Positions 1 to 11,429 of a stretch of 64,000 nt of DNA are shown here, in pieces. Where the stretch lies: positions 20,860,894-20,924,893 of the forward strand of contig NC_056765.1 in assembly GCF_018687715.1 (NCBI RefSeq), given 5' to 3'. The DNA is from Carya illinoinensis. Taxonomy: Eukaryota; Streptophyta; Magnoliopsida; Fagales; Juglandaceae. The notes below the pieces were generated by a model. That model was not told the DNA's origin. It was given only the letters and a program-made list of their open reading frames with translations, and made no database searches. Each line of letters opens with the position of its first letter. The stretch's first letter is position 1. A program made the position numbers and the translations under genes.

Positions 1-142
1 CTTTAACTTCTTCATTCATCGCATTGAAGCCCGCCCACATGAATCCATTGGTTTCCCTCAAGCCCAAGGAGTTCCACATGAGGCTAATGTGCTCATCCAA
101 CCATTGTTAAGTTTCTAACTAGACTAAAGCGCATTAATCAAC

Positions 143-166
143 TTAAAGATGATTAGTAATCTTTAA
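143..166. repeat. Conserved satellite dyad 2
   Basis: TTAAAGAT, then GATTAGTA, then ATCTTTAA give perfect 8-bp arms around an 8-base loop in the AT-rich spacer. The dyad is present in most monomers. Those with AAGCTTTAA (for example 3709) lose part of one arm. Confidence 0.85.
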
Positions 167-280
167 ATTATGTTCTGAGCTAAATTTCCCTTTCAATTCA
201 TTCTTTCCCTTTCACCTGCACTTTTTTGATATTATTGTTGTCTTACATTATTCTTAGATTGATTTAGAAGATTAGCCTCG

Positions 281-768
281 ATGTATCACACATCACTAGG
301 ACCAAAGACATGTCAATTTCCAATTGACTACGAATCGGAAGATATGAGCACCTTCAAGTGCATTCATACAATTCCGCCCTTAGCCTCGCCGTTTTTGACC
401 TTTTCCTCCGGGGAAACTTCTTCGTGTACACACCTCCCTGACCCTCGTAGTTCAGTTCTTGGTTTGGACAAAATGGCACCAAGAAATCTGTCTTTAACTT
501 CATTCATCGCATTGAAGCCCGCCCACATGAATCCATTGGTTTCCCTCAAGCCCAAGGAGTTCCACATGAGGCTAATGTGCTCATCCAACCATTGTTAAGT
601 TTCTAGGTAGACTAAAGCGCATTAATCAACCTAAAGATGATTAGTAATCTTTAAACTATGTTTTGAGCTAAATTTCCCTTTCAATTCATTCTTTCCCTTT
701 CATCTGCACCTTTTTGATATAATTGTTGTCTTACATTATTCTTAGATTGATTTAGAAGATTAGCCTCG
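281..768 (+). repeat. Representative 488-bp satellite monomer
   Basis: This is a clean single unit to use as a reference. Positions 281-598 form a 105-codon open frame, and the minus strand of the same segment is open over 364-588. Positions 599-768 are AT-rich spacer with a short dyad in the TTAAAGAT region. Two spacer types recur through the window. One reads AAATTTCCCTTTCAATTC...GATATTATTG-type, the other TTAATTTCGCTTCAAATTC...GATGTTATTG-type. They differ by about 1 bp in length, which explains the alternating 487 and 488 spacing. 488 bp is about three nucleosome repeats; that is only arithmetic, not evidence of phasing. Confidence 0.95.
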
Positions 769-1041
769 ATGTATCACACATCACTAGGGCCAAAGCCATC
801 TCAATTTCCAATTGACTACGAATCGGAAGTTATGAGCACCTTCAAGTGCATTCATACAATTCCGCCCTTAGCCTCGCCGTTTTTGACCTTTTCCTCAGCG
901 GAAACTTCTTCGTGTACACTCCTCCTTGACCCTCGTAGTTCAGTTCTTGGTTTGGACCAAATGGCACCAAGAAATCTGTCTTTAACTTCATTCATCACAT
1001 TGAAGCCCGCCCACATGAATCCATTGGTTTCCCTCAAGCCC

Positions 1042-1046
1042 AAGGA
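1042..1046. repeat. Left target-site duplication AAGGA
   Basis: AAGGA directly precedes the LTR end TGATGTG. It recurs at 3127-3131 straight after CCCATCA. Removing the insert plus one copy restores the satellite sequence CCCAAGGAGTTCC. Confidence 0.95.
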
Positions 1047-1844
1047 TGATGTGAACCCCAATCGACTCGCTTTGAGACCCAACAACAATATTGGAAAAAC
1101 AAACCCAAGAACGCCAAACTCAATTCTATGGATGGAGAATCTAGACCCGTTGAGAACTCGTTTCAAGAACCTAGATTATGTTAAAATCTAGACCCGATGA
1201 AATCCCGTCTCAAGAACCCAAATTACAAGGAGGAACGCCACAAAGGTTGTGATTTACCTTTGATAAGTTCAAGAGTTCAATTAAGAACAAGAGGAGAAAA
1301 CTCACTCACAATGAAAATTCAATAAAAAATGTCTTACCTCTCAAATGAGGCTACAAGTGCCTTAAATAAACAATTCCCAAAACCCTAAAGGAATAGTGCC
1401 GCGGGTACTGTAGCGTGAACAGTGCCGTGCTACAGTAACTTCTAAAACCCTAGTTCACATAAATTAATAACTTTCCAAATATGCCCTTGGCCAAAATACA
1501 AGGCCTTCCCAAAAACCCTAGTTCATTAGAAATAAGACATATGGGCTAGACATCTCCCAAGCCCAATTATTCTAGAATAATTCCTTTGACTAATAAAATA
1601 AACCATTTCAATGAAATAAATAAGTCCATGGTCTTTAATAACAATCGGCTCAAGTCGTGTCTTCCATAGCTTGGATCAAGTGGATCAAAACTGGTTCTCA
1701 TTCTTTCAAGCCCATCATGTGTGTAGGGCTCTTGCTAGTTTCATCCCAATTGGATTGCACCAATTCTTGCATTGCTCCCTTAATCTTCGTGGCTCTTAAT
1801 CTTGTAATTGATCCTTAAGACTTGATCTACCTTGGGGCCCATCA
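1047..1844 (-). repeat. 3' LTR of the deleted element (798 bp)
   Basis: The LTR is bounded by TGATG and CATCA and followed on its inner side by the polypurine tract at 1845-1857 (read on the minus strand). It contains three telobox-like AAACCCTA motifs, a hairpin built on ACTGTAGC/GCTACAGT at about 1408-1437 and a TATA-like TTATTTAAGG (minus strand) near 1362. These are the same landmarks as in the other LTRs of the window. Confidence 0.92.
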
Positions 1845-2350
1845 TTCCCCCTCTCCTCAAAAGGATTCGACCTCGAATCTCCACCTGGATCAAAGGGAAA
1901 AGAATTAGTAATATTGAAAATAGCAAACACATGATACATACCTCGAAGATCCACGAGATATGAAATATCATTAATTTTATCAAGAATTTGGAAATGTCCA
2001 TCCAAGCTACTTTTGTCATCCACAAACAAAAGTATGAGAGTTAAATAATTATGTGGATTAAAATCATAAACAACTTCAAAAGGAGAATATGAAGTAGTAG
2101 TATGCAAGGTCCTATTATATGCAAACTCTTTAAATGGCAAACAATCCTCCCAAGTTTTTAAATTCTTCTGAAGAAGAGTGCATAAGAGCTGAGTATTAGA
2201 AACAATACTCCTAGGTACACCATGAAGTCGCACTATCCTCCTGAAAAATAAGTTTGCTATGTTTGTGGTATCATCAATTTTATGACATGGAATGAAATGT
2301 GACATTTTGCTAAATCTATGCCACGACTTGATCCAAGCTATGGAAGACAC
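1796..2350 (-). pseudogene. Gag-pol remnant: integrase C-terminal half
   Basis: This is a 184-codon frame, and only its last part is original retroelement protein. The first ten or so residues (MSSIAWIKSW) come from the inverted LTR scrap, so the apparent start is artificial. The frame then carries integrase sequence: DRFSKMAHF-like RFSKMSHF, HKIDDTTNIANLFF and RLHGVPRSIVS. A jump follows to NLKTWEDCLPFKEFAYNR and on to the C-terminal FNITNSFPFD and SNPFEERGNDGPQG. The segment that normally carries the second Asp and the Glu of the DDE triad is missing, as it is in the four large copies at 19-34 kb. The stop lies inside the LTR at 1796. The fragment cannot encode an active enzyme. Confidence 0.88.
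1845..1857 (-). promoter_or_regulatory. Polypurine tract
   Basis: On the minus strand this reads AGGAGAGGGGGAA immediately before the LTR start TGATGGG. It is the expected plus-strand DNA primer site and it fixes the element's orientation. Confidence 0.9.
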
Positions 2351-2358
2351 GACTTGAG
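2327..2358 (+). repeat. 32-bp inverted LTR fragment at a rearrangement junction
   Basis: The segment is the reverse complement of LTR positions 1649-1680 (CTCAAGTCG...GGATCAAG). It sits between the integrase remnant and the 5' LTR. Its last bases, TTGAG, are shared with the point where the LTR resumes (TTGAGACCC), so the junction has 5-bp microhomology. This looks like a template switch during reverse transcription or a repair event. Confidence 0.85.
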
Positions 2359-3126
2359 ACCCAACAACAATATTGGAAAAACAAACCCAAGAACGCCAAA
2401 CTCAAGTCTATGGATGGAGAATCTAGACCCGTTGAGAACTCGTTTCAAGAACCTAGATTATGTTAAAATCTAGACCCGATGAAATCCCGTCTCAAGAACC
2501 CAAATTACAAGGAGGAACGCCACAAAGGTTGTGATTTACCTTTGATAAGTTCAAGAGTTCAATTAAGAACAAGAGGAGAAAACTCACTCACAATGAAAAT
2601 TCAATAAAAAATGTCTTACCTCTCAAATGAGGCTACAAGTGCCTTAAATAAACAATTCCCAAAACCCTAAAGGAATAGTGCCGCGGGAACTGTAGCGTGA
2701 ACAGTGCCACGCTACAGTAACTTCTAAAACCCTAGTTCACATAAATTAATAACTTTCCAAATATGCCCTTGGCCAAAATACAAGGCTTTCCCAAAAACCC
2801 TAGTTCATTAGAAAGAAGACATATGGGCTAGACATCTCCCAAGCCCAATTATTCTAGAATAATTCCTTTGACTAATAAAATAAACCATTTCAATGAAATA
2901 AATAAGTCCATGGTCTTTAATAACAATCGGCTCAAGTCGTGTCTTCCATAGCTTGGATCAAGTGGATCAAAACTGGTTCTCATTCTTTCAAGCCCATCAT
3001 GTGTGTAGGGCTCTTGCTAGTTTCATCCCAATTGGATTGCACCAATTCTTGCATTGCTCCCTTAATCTTCGTGGCTCTTAATCTTGTAATTGATCCTTAA
3101 GACTTGATCTACCTTGGGGCCCATCA
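2354..3126 (-). repeat. 5' LTR of the deleted element, lacking 25 bp at its inner end
   Basis: The copy is 773 bp against 798 bp for the partner, and it starts at TTGAGACCC instead of TGATGTGAAC. Differences from the partner LTR include a changed hairpin base (GCCACGC against GCCGTGC), which makes this hairpin perfectly paired over 10 bp. Confidence 0.9.
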
Positions 3127-3659
3127 AAGGAGTTCCACATGAGGCTAGTTTGCTCATCCAGCCATTGTTAAGTTTCTAACTAGACTAAAGCTCATTAATC
3201 AACTTAAAGATGATTAGTAATCTTTAAACTATGTTTTGAGCTAAATTTCCCTTCAAATTCATTCTCTCCCTTTCATTTGCACCTTTTTGATATTATTGTT
3301 GTCTTACATTATTCTTAGATTGATTTAGAAGATTAGCCTCAATGTATCACACATCACTAGGACCAAAGCCATGTCAATTTCCAATTGACTACGAATCGGA
3401 AGATATGAGCACCTTCAAGTGCATTCCTACAATTCCACCCTTAGCATCGCCGTTTTTGACCTTTTCCTCAGGGGAAACTTCTTCGTGTACACACCTCCCT
3501 GACCCTCGTAGTTCAGTTCTTGGTTTGGACAAAATGGCACCAAGAAATCTGTCTTTAACTTCATTCATCGTATTGAAGCCCGCCCACATAAATCCATTGG
3601 TTTCCCTCAAGCCCAAGGAGTTCCACATGAGGCTAGTTTGCTCATCCAGCCATTGTTAA

Positions 3660-6101
3660 GTTTCTAACTAGACTAAAGCGCATTAATCAACTTAAAGATG
3701 ATTAGTAAGCTTTAAACCATGTTTTGAGCTTAATTTCGCTTCAAATTCATTCTCTCCGTTTCATCTGCACTTTTTGATGTTATTGTTGTTTTACATTATT
3801 CTTAGATTGATTTAGAAGATTAGCCTCGATGTATCACACATCACTAGGACCAAAGCCAAGTCAATTTCCAATTGACTACGAATCGGAAGATATGTGCACC
3901 TTCAAGTGCATTCGTACAATTCCGCCCTTAGCCTCGCCGTTTTTGACCTTTTCCACAAGGGAAACTTCTTCGTCTACACACCTGCCTGACCCTCGTAGTT
4001 CACTTCTTGGTTTGGACGAAATGGCACCAAGAAATCTGTCTTGAACTTCTTCATTCATCGCATTGAAGCCCGCCCACATGAATCCATTGGTTTCCCTCAA
4101 GCCCAAGGAGTTCCACATGAGGCTAATGTGCTCATTCAACCATTGTTAAGTTTCTAACTAGACTAAAGCGCATTAATCAACTTAAAGATGATTAGTAATC
4201 TTTAAATTATGTTCTGAGCTAAATTTCCCTTTCAATTCATTCTTTCCCTTTCATCTGCACCTTTTTGATATAATTGTTGTCTTACATTATTCTTAGATTG
4301 ATTTAGAAGATTAGCCTCGATGTATCACACATCACTAGGGCCAAAGCCATCTCAATTTCCAATTGACTACGAATCGGAAGATATGAGCACCTTCAAGTGC
4401 ATTCATACAATTCCGCCCTTAGCTTCGCCGTTTTTGACCTTTTCCTCAGCGGAAACTTCTTCGTGTACACTCCTCCTTGACCCTCGTAGTTCAGTTCTTG
4501 GTTTGGACCAAATGGCACCAAGAAACCTGTCCTTAAATTCATTCATCGTATTGAGGCCCGCCCACGTAAATCCATTGGTTTCCCTCAAGCCCAAAGAGTT
4601 CCACATGAGGCTAGTTTGCTCATCCAGCCATTGTTAAGTTTCTAACTAGACTAAAGCGCATTAATCAACTTAAAGATGATTAGTAATCTTTAAACCATGT
4701 TTTGAGCTTAATTTCCCTTCAAATTCATTCTCTCCGTTTCATTTGCACCTTTTTGATGTTATTGTTGTTTTACATTATTCTTAGATTGATTTAGAAGATT
4801 AGCCTCGATGTATCACACATCACTAGGACCAAAGCCAAGTCAATTTCCAATTGACTACGAATCGGAAGATATGTGCACCTTCAAGTGCATTCGTACAATT
4901 CCGCCCTTAGCCTCGCCGTTTTTGACCTTTTCCTCAAGGGAAACTTCTTCGTGTACACACCTGCCTGACCCTCATAGTTCAGTTCTTGGTTTGGACGAAA
5001 TGGCACCAAGAAATCTGTCTTTAACTTCATTCATCGCATTGAAGCCCGCCCACATGAATCCATTGGTTTCCCTCAAGCCCAAGGAGTTCGACATGAGGCT
5101 AATGTGCTCATCCAACCATTGTTAAGTTTCTAACTAGACTAAAGCGCATTAATCAACTTAAAGATGATTAGTAATCTTTAAACTATGTTTTGAGCTAAAT
5201 TTCCCTTTCAATTCATTCTTTCCCTTTCATCTGCACCTTTTTGATATAATTGTTGTCTTACATTATTCTTAGATTGATTTAGAAGATTAGCCTCGATGTA
5301 TCACACATCACTAGGGCCAAAGCCATCTCAATTTCCAATTGACTACGAATCGGAAGATATGAGCACCTTCAAGTGCATTCATACAATTCCGCCCTTAGCC
5401 TCGCCATTTTTGACCTTTTCCTCAGCGGAAACTTCTTCGTGTACACTCCTCCCTGACCCTCGTAGTTCAGTTCTTGGTTTGGACCAAATGGCACCAAGAA
5501 ACCTGTCCTTAAATTCATTCATCGTATTGAAGACCGCCCACGTAAATCCATTGGTTTCCCTCAAGCCCAAGGAGTTCCACATGAGGCTAGTTTGCTCATC
5601 CTGCCATTGTTAAGTTTCTAACTAGACTAAAGCGCATTAATCAACTTAAAGATGATTAGTATTCTTTAAATTATGTTTTGAGCTAAATTTCCCTTTCAAT
5701 TCATTCTTTCCCTTTCACCTGCACCTTTTTGATATTATTGTTGTCTTACATTATTCTTAGATTGATTTAGAAGATTAGCCTCGATGTATCACACATCACT
5801 AGGGCCAAAGCCATCTCAATTTCCAATTGACTACGAATCGGAAGATATGAGCACCTTCAAGTGCATTCATACAATTCCGCCCTTAGCCTCGCCATTTTTG
5901 ACCTTTTCCTCAGCGGAAACTTCTTCGTGTACACTCCTCCCTGACCCTCGTAGTTCAGTTCTTGGTTTGGACCAAATGGCACCAAGAAACCTGTCCTTAA
6001 ATTCATTCATCGTATTGAAGACCACCCACGTAAATCCATTGGTTTCCCTCAAGCCCAAGGAGTTCCACATGAGGCTAGTTTGCTCATCCTGCCATTGTTA
6101 A
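3660..6101 (+). repeat. Five-monomer higher-order unit, copy 1 (2442 bp)
   Basis: The monomers at 3829, 4320, 4808, 5296 and 5784 are matched one for one by those at 6271, 6762, 7250, 7738 and the start of 8226, all with an offset of 2442 bp. Shared private markers include the 3-bp insertion with a stop codon in the first monomer, CTGAGG-type differences and the GTATTCTTT spacer variant. The left boundary is approximate. It lies after the CATCCAGCC (3633) versus CATCCTGCC (6087) difference. Confidence 0.9.
3859..3877. repeat. Conserved satellite dyad 1
   Basis: AGTCAATT, then TCC, then AATTGACT form a perfect 8-bp inverted repeat with a 3-base loop. It is at this place in every monomer that has AAGCCAAGTC. 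Variants with CATGTC keep 7 bp and those with CATCTC keep 6. Many monomers after 55 kb read CAGTTTCC, which weakens one arm. Confidence 0.85.
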
Positions 6102-8290
6102 GTTTCTAACTAGACTAAAGCGCATTAATCAACTTAAAGATGATTAGTAAGCTTTAAACCATGTTTTGAGCTTAATTTCGCTTCAAATTCATTCTCTCCG
6201 TTTCATCTGCACTTTTTGATGTTATTGTTGTTTTACATTATTCTTAGATTGATTTAGAAGATTAGCCTCGATGTATCACACATCACTAGGACCAAAGCCA
6301 AGTCAATTTCCAATTGACTACGAATCGGAAGATATGTGCACCTTCAAGTGCATTCGTACAATTCCGCCCTTAGCCTCGCCGTTTTTGACCTTTTCCACAA
6401 GGGAAACTTCTTCGTCTACACACCTGCCTGACCCTCGTAGTTCACTTCTTGGTTTGGACGAAATGGCACCAAGAAATCTGTCTTGAACTTCTTCATTCAT
6501 CGCATTGAAGCCCGCCCACATGAATCCATTGGTTTCCCTCAAGCCCAAGGAGTTCCACATGAGGCTAATGTGCTCATTCAACCATTGTTAAGTTTCTAAC
6601 TAGACTAAAGCGCATTAATCAACTTAAAGATGATTAGTAATCTTTAAATTATGTTCTGAGCTAAATTTCCCTTTCAATTCATTCTTTCCCTTTCATCTGC
6701 ACCTTTTTGATATAATTGTTGTCTTACATTATTCTTAGATTGATTTAGAAGATTAGCCTCGATGTATCACACATCACTAGGGCCAAAGCCATCTCAATTT
6801 CCAATTGACTACGAATCGGAAGATATGAGCACCTTCAAGTGCATTCATACAATTCCGCCCTTAGCTTCGCCGTTTTTGACCTTTTCCTCAGCGGAAACTT
6901 CTTCGTGTACACTCCTCCTTGACCCTCGTAGTTCAGTTCTTGGTTTGGACCAAATGGCACCAAGAAACCTGTCCTTAAATTCATTCATCGTATTGAGGCC
7001 CGCCCACGTAAATCCATTGGTTTCCCTCAAGCCCAAAGAGTTCCACATGAGGCTAGTTTGCTCATCCAGCCATTGTTAAGTTTCTAACTAGACTAAAGCG
7101 CATTAATCAACTTAAAGATGATTAGTAATCTTTAAACCATGTTTTGAGCTTAATTTCCCTTCAAATTCATTCTCTCCGTTTCATTTGCACCTTTTTGATG
7201 TTATTGTTGTTTTACATTATTCTTAGATTGATTTAGAAGATTAGCCTCGATGTATCACACATCACTAGGACCAAAGCCAAGTCAATTTCCAATTGACTAC
7301 GAATCGGAAGATATGTGCACCTTCAAGTGCATTCGTACAATTCCGCCCTTAGCCTCGCCGTTTTTGACCTTTTCCTCAAGGGAAACTTCTTCGTGTACAC
7401 ACCTGCCTGACCCTCATAGTTCAGTTCTTGGTTTGGACGAAATGGCACCAAGAAATCTGTCTTTAACTTCATTCATCGCATTGAAGCCCGCCCACATGAA
7501 TCCATTGGTTTCCCTCAAGCCCAAGGAGTTCGACATGAGGCTAATGTGCTCATCCAACCATTGTTAAGTTTCTAACTAGACTAAAGCGCATTAATCAACT
7601 TAAAGATGATTAGTAATCTTTAAACTATGTTTTGAGCTAAATTTCCCTTTCAATTCATTCTTTCCCTTTCATCTGCACCTTTTTGATATAATTGTTGTCT
7701 TACATTATTCTTAGATTGATTTAGAAGATTAGCCTCGATGTATCACACATCACTAGGGCCAAAGCCATCTCAATTTCCAATTGACTACGAATCGGAAGAT
7801 ATGAGCACCTTCAAGTGCATTCATACAATTCCGCCCTTAGCCTCGCCATTTTTGACCTTTTCCTCAGCGGAAACTTCTTCGTGTACACTCCTCCCTGACC
7901 CTCGTAGTTCAGTTCTTGGTTTGGACCAAATGGCACCAAGAAACCTGTCCTTAAATTCATTCATCGTATTGAAGACCGCCCACGTAAATCCATTGGTTTC
8001 CCTCAAGCCCAAGGAGTTCCACATGAGGCTAGTTTGCTCATCCTGCCATTGTTAAGTTTCTAACTAGACTAAAGCGCATTAATCAACTTAAAGATGATTA
8101 GTATTCTTTAAATTATGTTTTGAGCTAAATTTCCCTTTCAATTCATTCTTTCCCTTTCACCTGCACCTTTTTGATATTATTGTTGTCTTACATTATTCTT
8201 AGATTGATTTAGAAGATTAGCCTCGATGTATCACACATCACTAGGGCCAAAGCCATCTTAATTTCCAATTGACTACGAATCGGAAGATAT
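6102..8290 (+). repeat. Five-monomer higher-order unit, copy 2
   Basis: This copy is near identical to the preceding block as far as about 8260-8290. There the monomer starting at 8226 switches from the 5784 type (CCATCT) to a GATATGTGCACC type, as in 4808, so the right boundary is a crossover inside a monomer. Confidence 0.88.
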
Positions 8291-11200
8291 GTGCACCTTC
8301 AAGTGCATTCGTACAATTCCGCCCTTAGCCTCGCCGTTTTTGACCTTTTCCTCAAGGGAAACTTCTCGGTGTACACACCTGCCTGACCCTCATAGTTCAG
8401 TTCTTGGTTTGGACGAAATGGCACCAAGAAATCTGTCTTTAACTTCATTCATGGCATTGAAGCCCGCCCACATGAATCCATTGGTTTCCCTCAAGCCCAA
8501 GGAGTTCCACATGAGGCTAATGTGCTCATCCAACCATTGTTAAGTTTCTAACTAGACTAAAGCGCATTAATCAACTTAAAGATGATTAGTAATCTTTAAA
8601 TTATGTTTTGAGCTAAATTTCCCTTTCAATTCATTCTTTCCCTTTCACCTGCACCTTTTTGATATTATTGTTGTCTTACATTATTCTTAGATTGATTTAG
8701 AAGATTAGCCTTGATGTATCACACATCACTAGGACCAAAGACATGTCAATTTCCAATTGACTACGAATCGGAAGATATGAGCACCTTCAAGTGCATTCAT
8801 ACAATTCCGCCCTTAGCCTCGCCGTTTTTGACCTTTTCCTCAGGGGAAACTTCTTCGTGTACACACCTCCCCGACCCTCGTAGTTCAGTTCTTGGTTTGG
8901 ACAAAATGGCACCAACAAATCTGTCTTTAACTTCATTCATCGCATTGAAGCCCGCCCAATGGAATCCATTGGTTTCCCTGAAGCCCAAGTAGTTCCACAT
9001 GAGGCTAATGTGCTCATCCAACCATTGTTAAGTTTCTAAGTAGACTAAAGTGCATTAATCAACCTAAAGATGATTAGTAATCTTTAAACTATGTTTTGAG
9101 CTAAATTTCCCTTTCAATTCATTCTTTCCCTTTCAGCTGCACCTTTTTGATATTATTGTTGTCTTACATTATTCTTAGATTGATTTAGAAGATTAGCCTC
9201 GATGTATCACACATCACTAGGGCCAAAGCCATCTCAATTTCCAATTGACGACGAATCGGAAGATATGAGCACCTTCAAGTGCATTCATACAATTCCGCCC
9301 TTAGCCTCGCCGTTTTTGACCTTTTCCTCAGCGGAAACTTCTTCGTGTACACACCTCCCTGACCCTCGTAGTTCAGTTCTTGGTTTGGACCAAATGGCAC
9401 CAAGAAACCTGTCCTTAAATTCATTTATCGTATTGAAGCCCGCCCACGTAAATCCATTGGTTTCCCTCAAGCCCAAGGAGTTCCACATGAGGCTAGTTTG
9501 CTCATCCAGCCATTGTTAAGTTTCTAACTAGACCAAAGCGCATTAATCAACTTAAAGATGATTAGTAATCTTTAAACCATGTTTTGAGCTTAATTTCCCT
9601 TCAAATTCATTCTCTCCGTTTCATTTGCACCTTTTTGATGTTATTGTTGTTTTACATTATTCTTAGATTGATTTAGAAGATTAGCCTCGATGTATCACAC
9701 ATCACTAGGACCAAAGCCAAGTCAATTTCCAATTGACTACGAATCGGAAGATATGTGCACCTTCAAGTGCATTCGTACAATTCCGCCCTTAGCCTCGCCG
9801 TTTTTGACCTTTTCCACAAGGGAAACTTCTTCGTGTACACACCTGCCTGACCCTCATAGTTCAGTTCTTGGTTTGGACGAAATGGCACCAAGAAATCTGT
9901 CTTTAACTTCATTCATCGCATTGAAGCCCGCCCACATGAATCCATTGGTTTCCCTCAAGCCCAAGGAGTTCCACATGAGGCTAATGTGCTCATCCAACCA
10001 TTGTTAAGTTTCTAACTAGACTAAAGCGCATTAATCAACTTTAAGATGATTAGTAATCTTTAAACTATGTTTTGAGCTAAATTTCCCTTTCAATTCATTC
10101 TTTCCCTTTCACCAGCACCTTTTTGATATTATTGTTGTCTTACAGTATTCTTAGATTGATTTAGAAGATTAGCCTCCATGTATCACACATCACTAGGACC
10201 AAAGCCATGTCAATTTCCAATAGACTACGAATCGGAAGATATGAGCACCTTCAAGTGCATTCATACAATTCCGCCCTTAGCCTCGCCGTTTTTGACCTTT
10301 TCCTCAGGGGAAACTTCTTCGTGTACACACCTCCCTGACCCTCGTAGTTCAGTTCTTGGTTTGGACAAAATGGCACCAAGAAATCTGTCTTTAACTTCAT
10401 TCATCGCATTGAAGCCCGCCCAATGGAATCCATTGGTTTCCCTCAAGCCCAAGGAGTTCCACATGAGGCTAATGTGCTCATCCAACCGTTGTTAAGTTTC
10501 TAAGTAGACTAAAGCGCATTAATCAACCTAAAGATGATTAGTAATCTTTAAACTATGTTTTGAGCTAAATTTCCCTTTCAATTCATTCTTTCCCTTTCAT
10601 CTGCACCTTTTTGATATTATTGTTGTCTTACATTATTCTTAGATTGATTTAGAAGATTAGCCTCGATGTATCACACATCACTAGGGCCAAAGTCATCTCA
10701 ATTTCCAATTGACGACGAATCGGAAGATATGAGCACCTTCAAGTGCATTCATACAATTCCGCCCTTAGCCTCGCCGTTTTTGACCTTTTCCTCAGCGGAA
10801 ACTTCTTCGTGTACACACCTCCCTGACCCTCGTAGTTCAGTTCTTGGTTTGGACCAAATGGCACGAAGAAACCTGTCCTTAAATTCATTCATCGTATTGA
10901 AGCCCACCCACGTAAATCCATTGGTTTCCCTCAAGCCCAAGGAGTTCCACATGAGGCTAATTTGCTCATCCAGCCATTGTTAAGTTTCTAACTAGACTAA
11001 AGCGCATTAATCAACTTAAAGATGATTAGTAATCTTTAAACCATGTTTTGAGCTTAATTTCCCTTCAAATTCATTCTCTCCGTTTCGTTTGCACCTTTTT
11101 GATATTATTGTTGTCTTACATTATTCTTAGATTGATTTAGAAGATTAGCCTTGATGTATCACACATCACTAGGACCAAAGACATGTCAATTTCCAATTGA

Positions 11201-11424
11201 CTACGAATCGGAAGATACGAGCACCTTCAAGTGCATTCGTACAATTCCGGCCTTAGCCTCGCCGTTTTTGACCTTTTCCACAAGGGAAACTTCTTCGTGT
11301 ACACACCTGCCTGACCCTCATAGTTCAGTTCTTGGTTTGGACGAAATGGCACCAAGTAATCTGTCTTTAACTTCATTCATCGCATTGAAGCCCGCCCACA
11401 TGAATCCATTGGTTTCCCTCAAGC

Positions 11425-11429
11425 CCAAG
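11425..11429. repeat. Left target-site duplication CCAAG
   Basis: CCAAG is adjacent to the LTR end TGATGTG and repeated at 12245-12249 after CCCATCA. Confidence 0.95.

Larger units (their letters stand above)
1..1046 (+). repeat. 488-bp satellite array, block A
   Basis: This block holds a partial monomer (1-280), a full monomer starting at 281 and a partial one starting at 769. As a convention I start each monomer at the ATG after the conserved TTAGCCTCG. The next 320 bp or so are GC-richer and open on both strands, and the remaining 165 bp are AT-rich spacer. The block is cut at 1046 by a retroelement, and the array resumes in exact 488-bp phase at 3127 once the insert is removed. I recognise no gene in it. 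The minus strand over 852-1166 is open, but part of that frame lies in the inserted LTR. Confidence 0.97.
1047..3126 (-). mobile_element. Internally deleted Ty3/gypsy LTR retrotransposon (2080 bp)
   Basis: The element lies on the minus strand. Its 3' LTR is 1047-1844, a remnant internal region is 1845-2326, a small inverted LTR scrap is 2327-2358 and a 5' LTR lacking its outer-internal 25 bp is 2354-3126. It starts TGATG and ends CATCA and is flanked by AAGGA duplications. The satellite monomers on either side are 2573 bp apart, which equals 2080 + 5 + 488, so this is a single clean insertion. Leader, primer site, protease and reverse transcriptase are missing; only the integrase end survives. 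The deletions therefore happened before this copy inserted or within it afterwards without touching its ends. The two LTRs differ at about half a dozen sites by eye, so it is not brand new. Confidence 0.93.
3127..11429 (+). repeat. 488-bp satellite array, block B (17 monomer starts)
   Basis: Monomers start at 3342, 3829, 4320, 4808, 5296, 5784, 6271, 6762, 7250, 7738, 8226, 8714, 9202, 9690, 10178, 10666 and 11154. Spacing is 487 or 488 bp except 491 bp at 3829 and 6271, where TTC is inserted in the CTTCTTCATTC stretch together with a stop codon (TTGA). The first five bases, AAGGA, are the right target duplication of the preceding element. The monomer at 11154 is interrupted by a solo LTR after position 11429. 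No independent gene is visible. Confidence 0.97.

Noticed and set aside
364..588. Minus-strand 67-90 codon frames in each monomer
   Set aside because: They are the opposite strand of the same repeat and vary with it. There is no independent evidence of coding.
281..598. The 105-codon plus-strand frame as a protein gene repeated many times
   Set aside because: It is part of a tandem satellite. Variation is mostly non-synonymous, several monomers have stops or frameshifts, and no known domain is recognisable.
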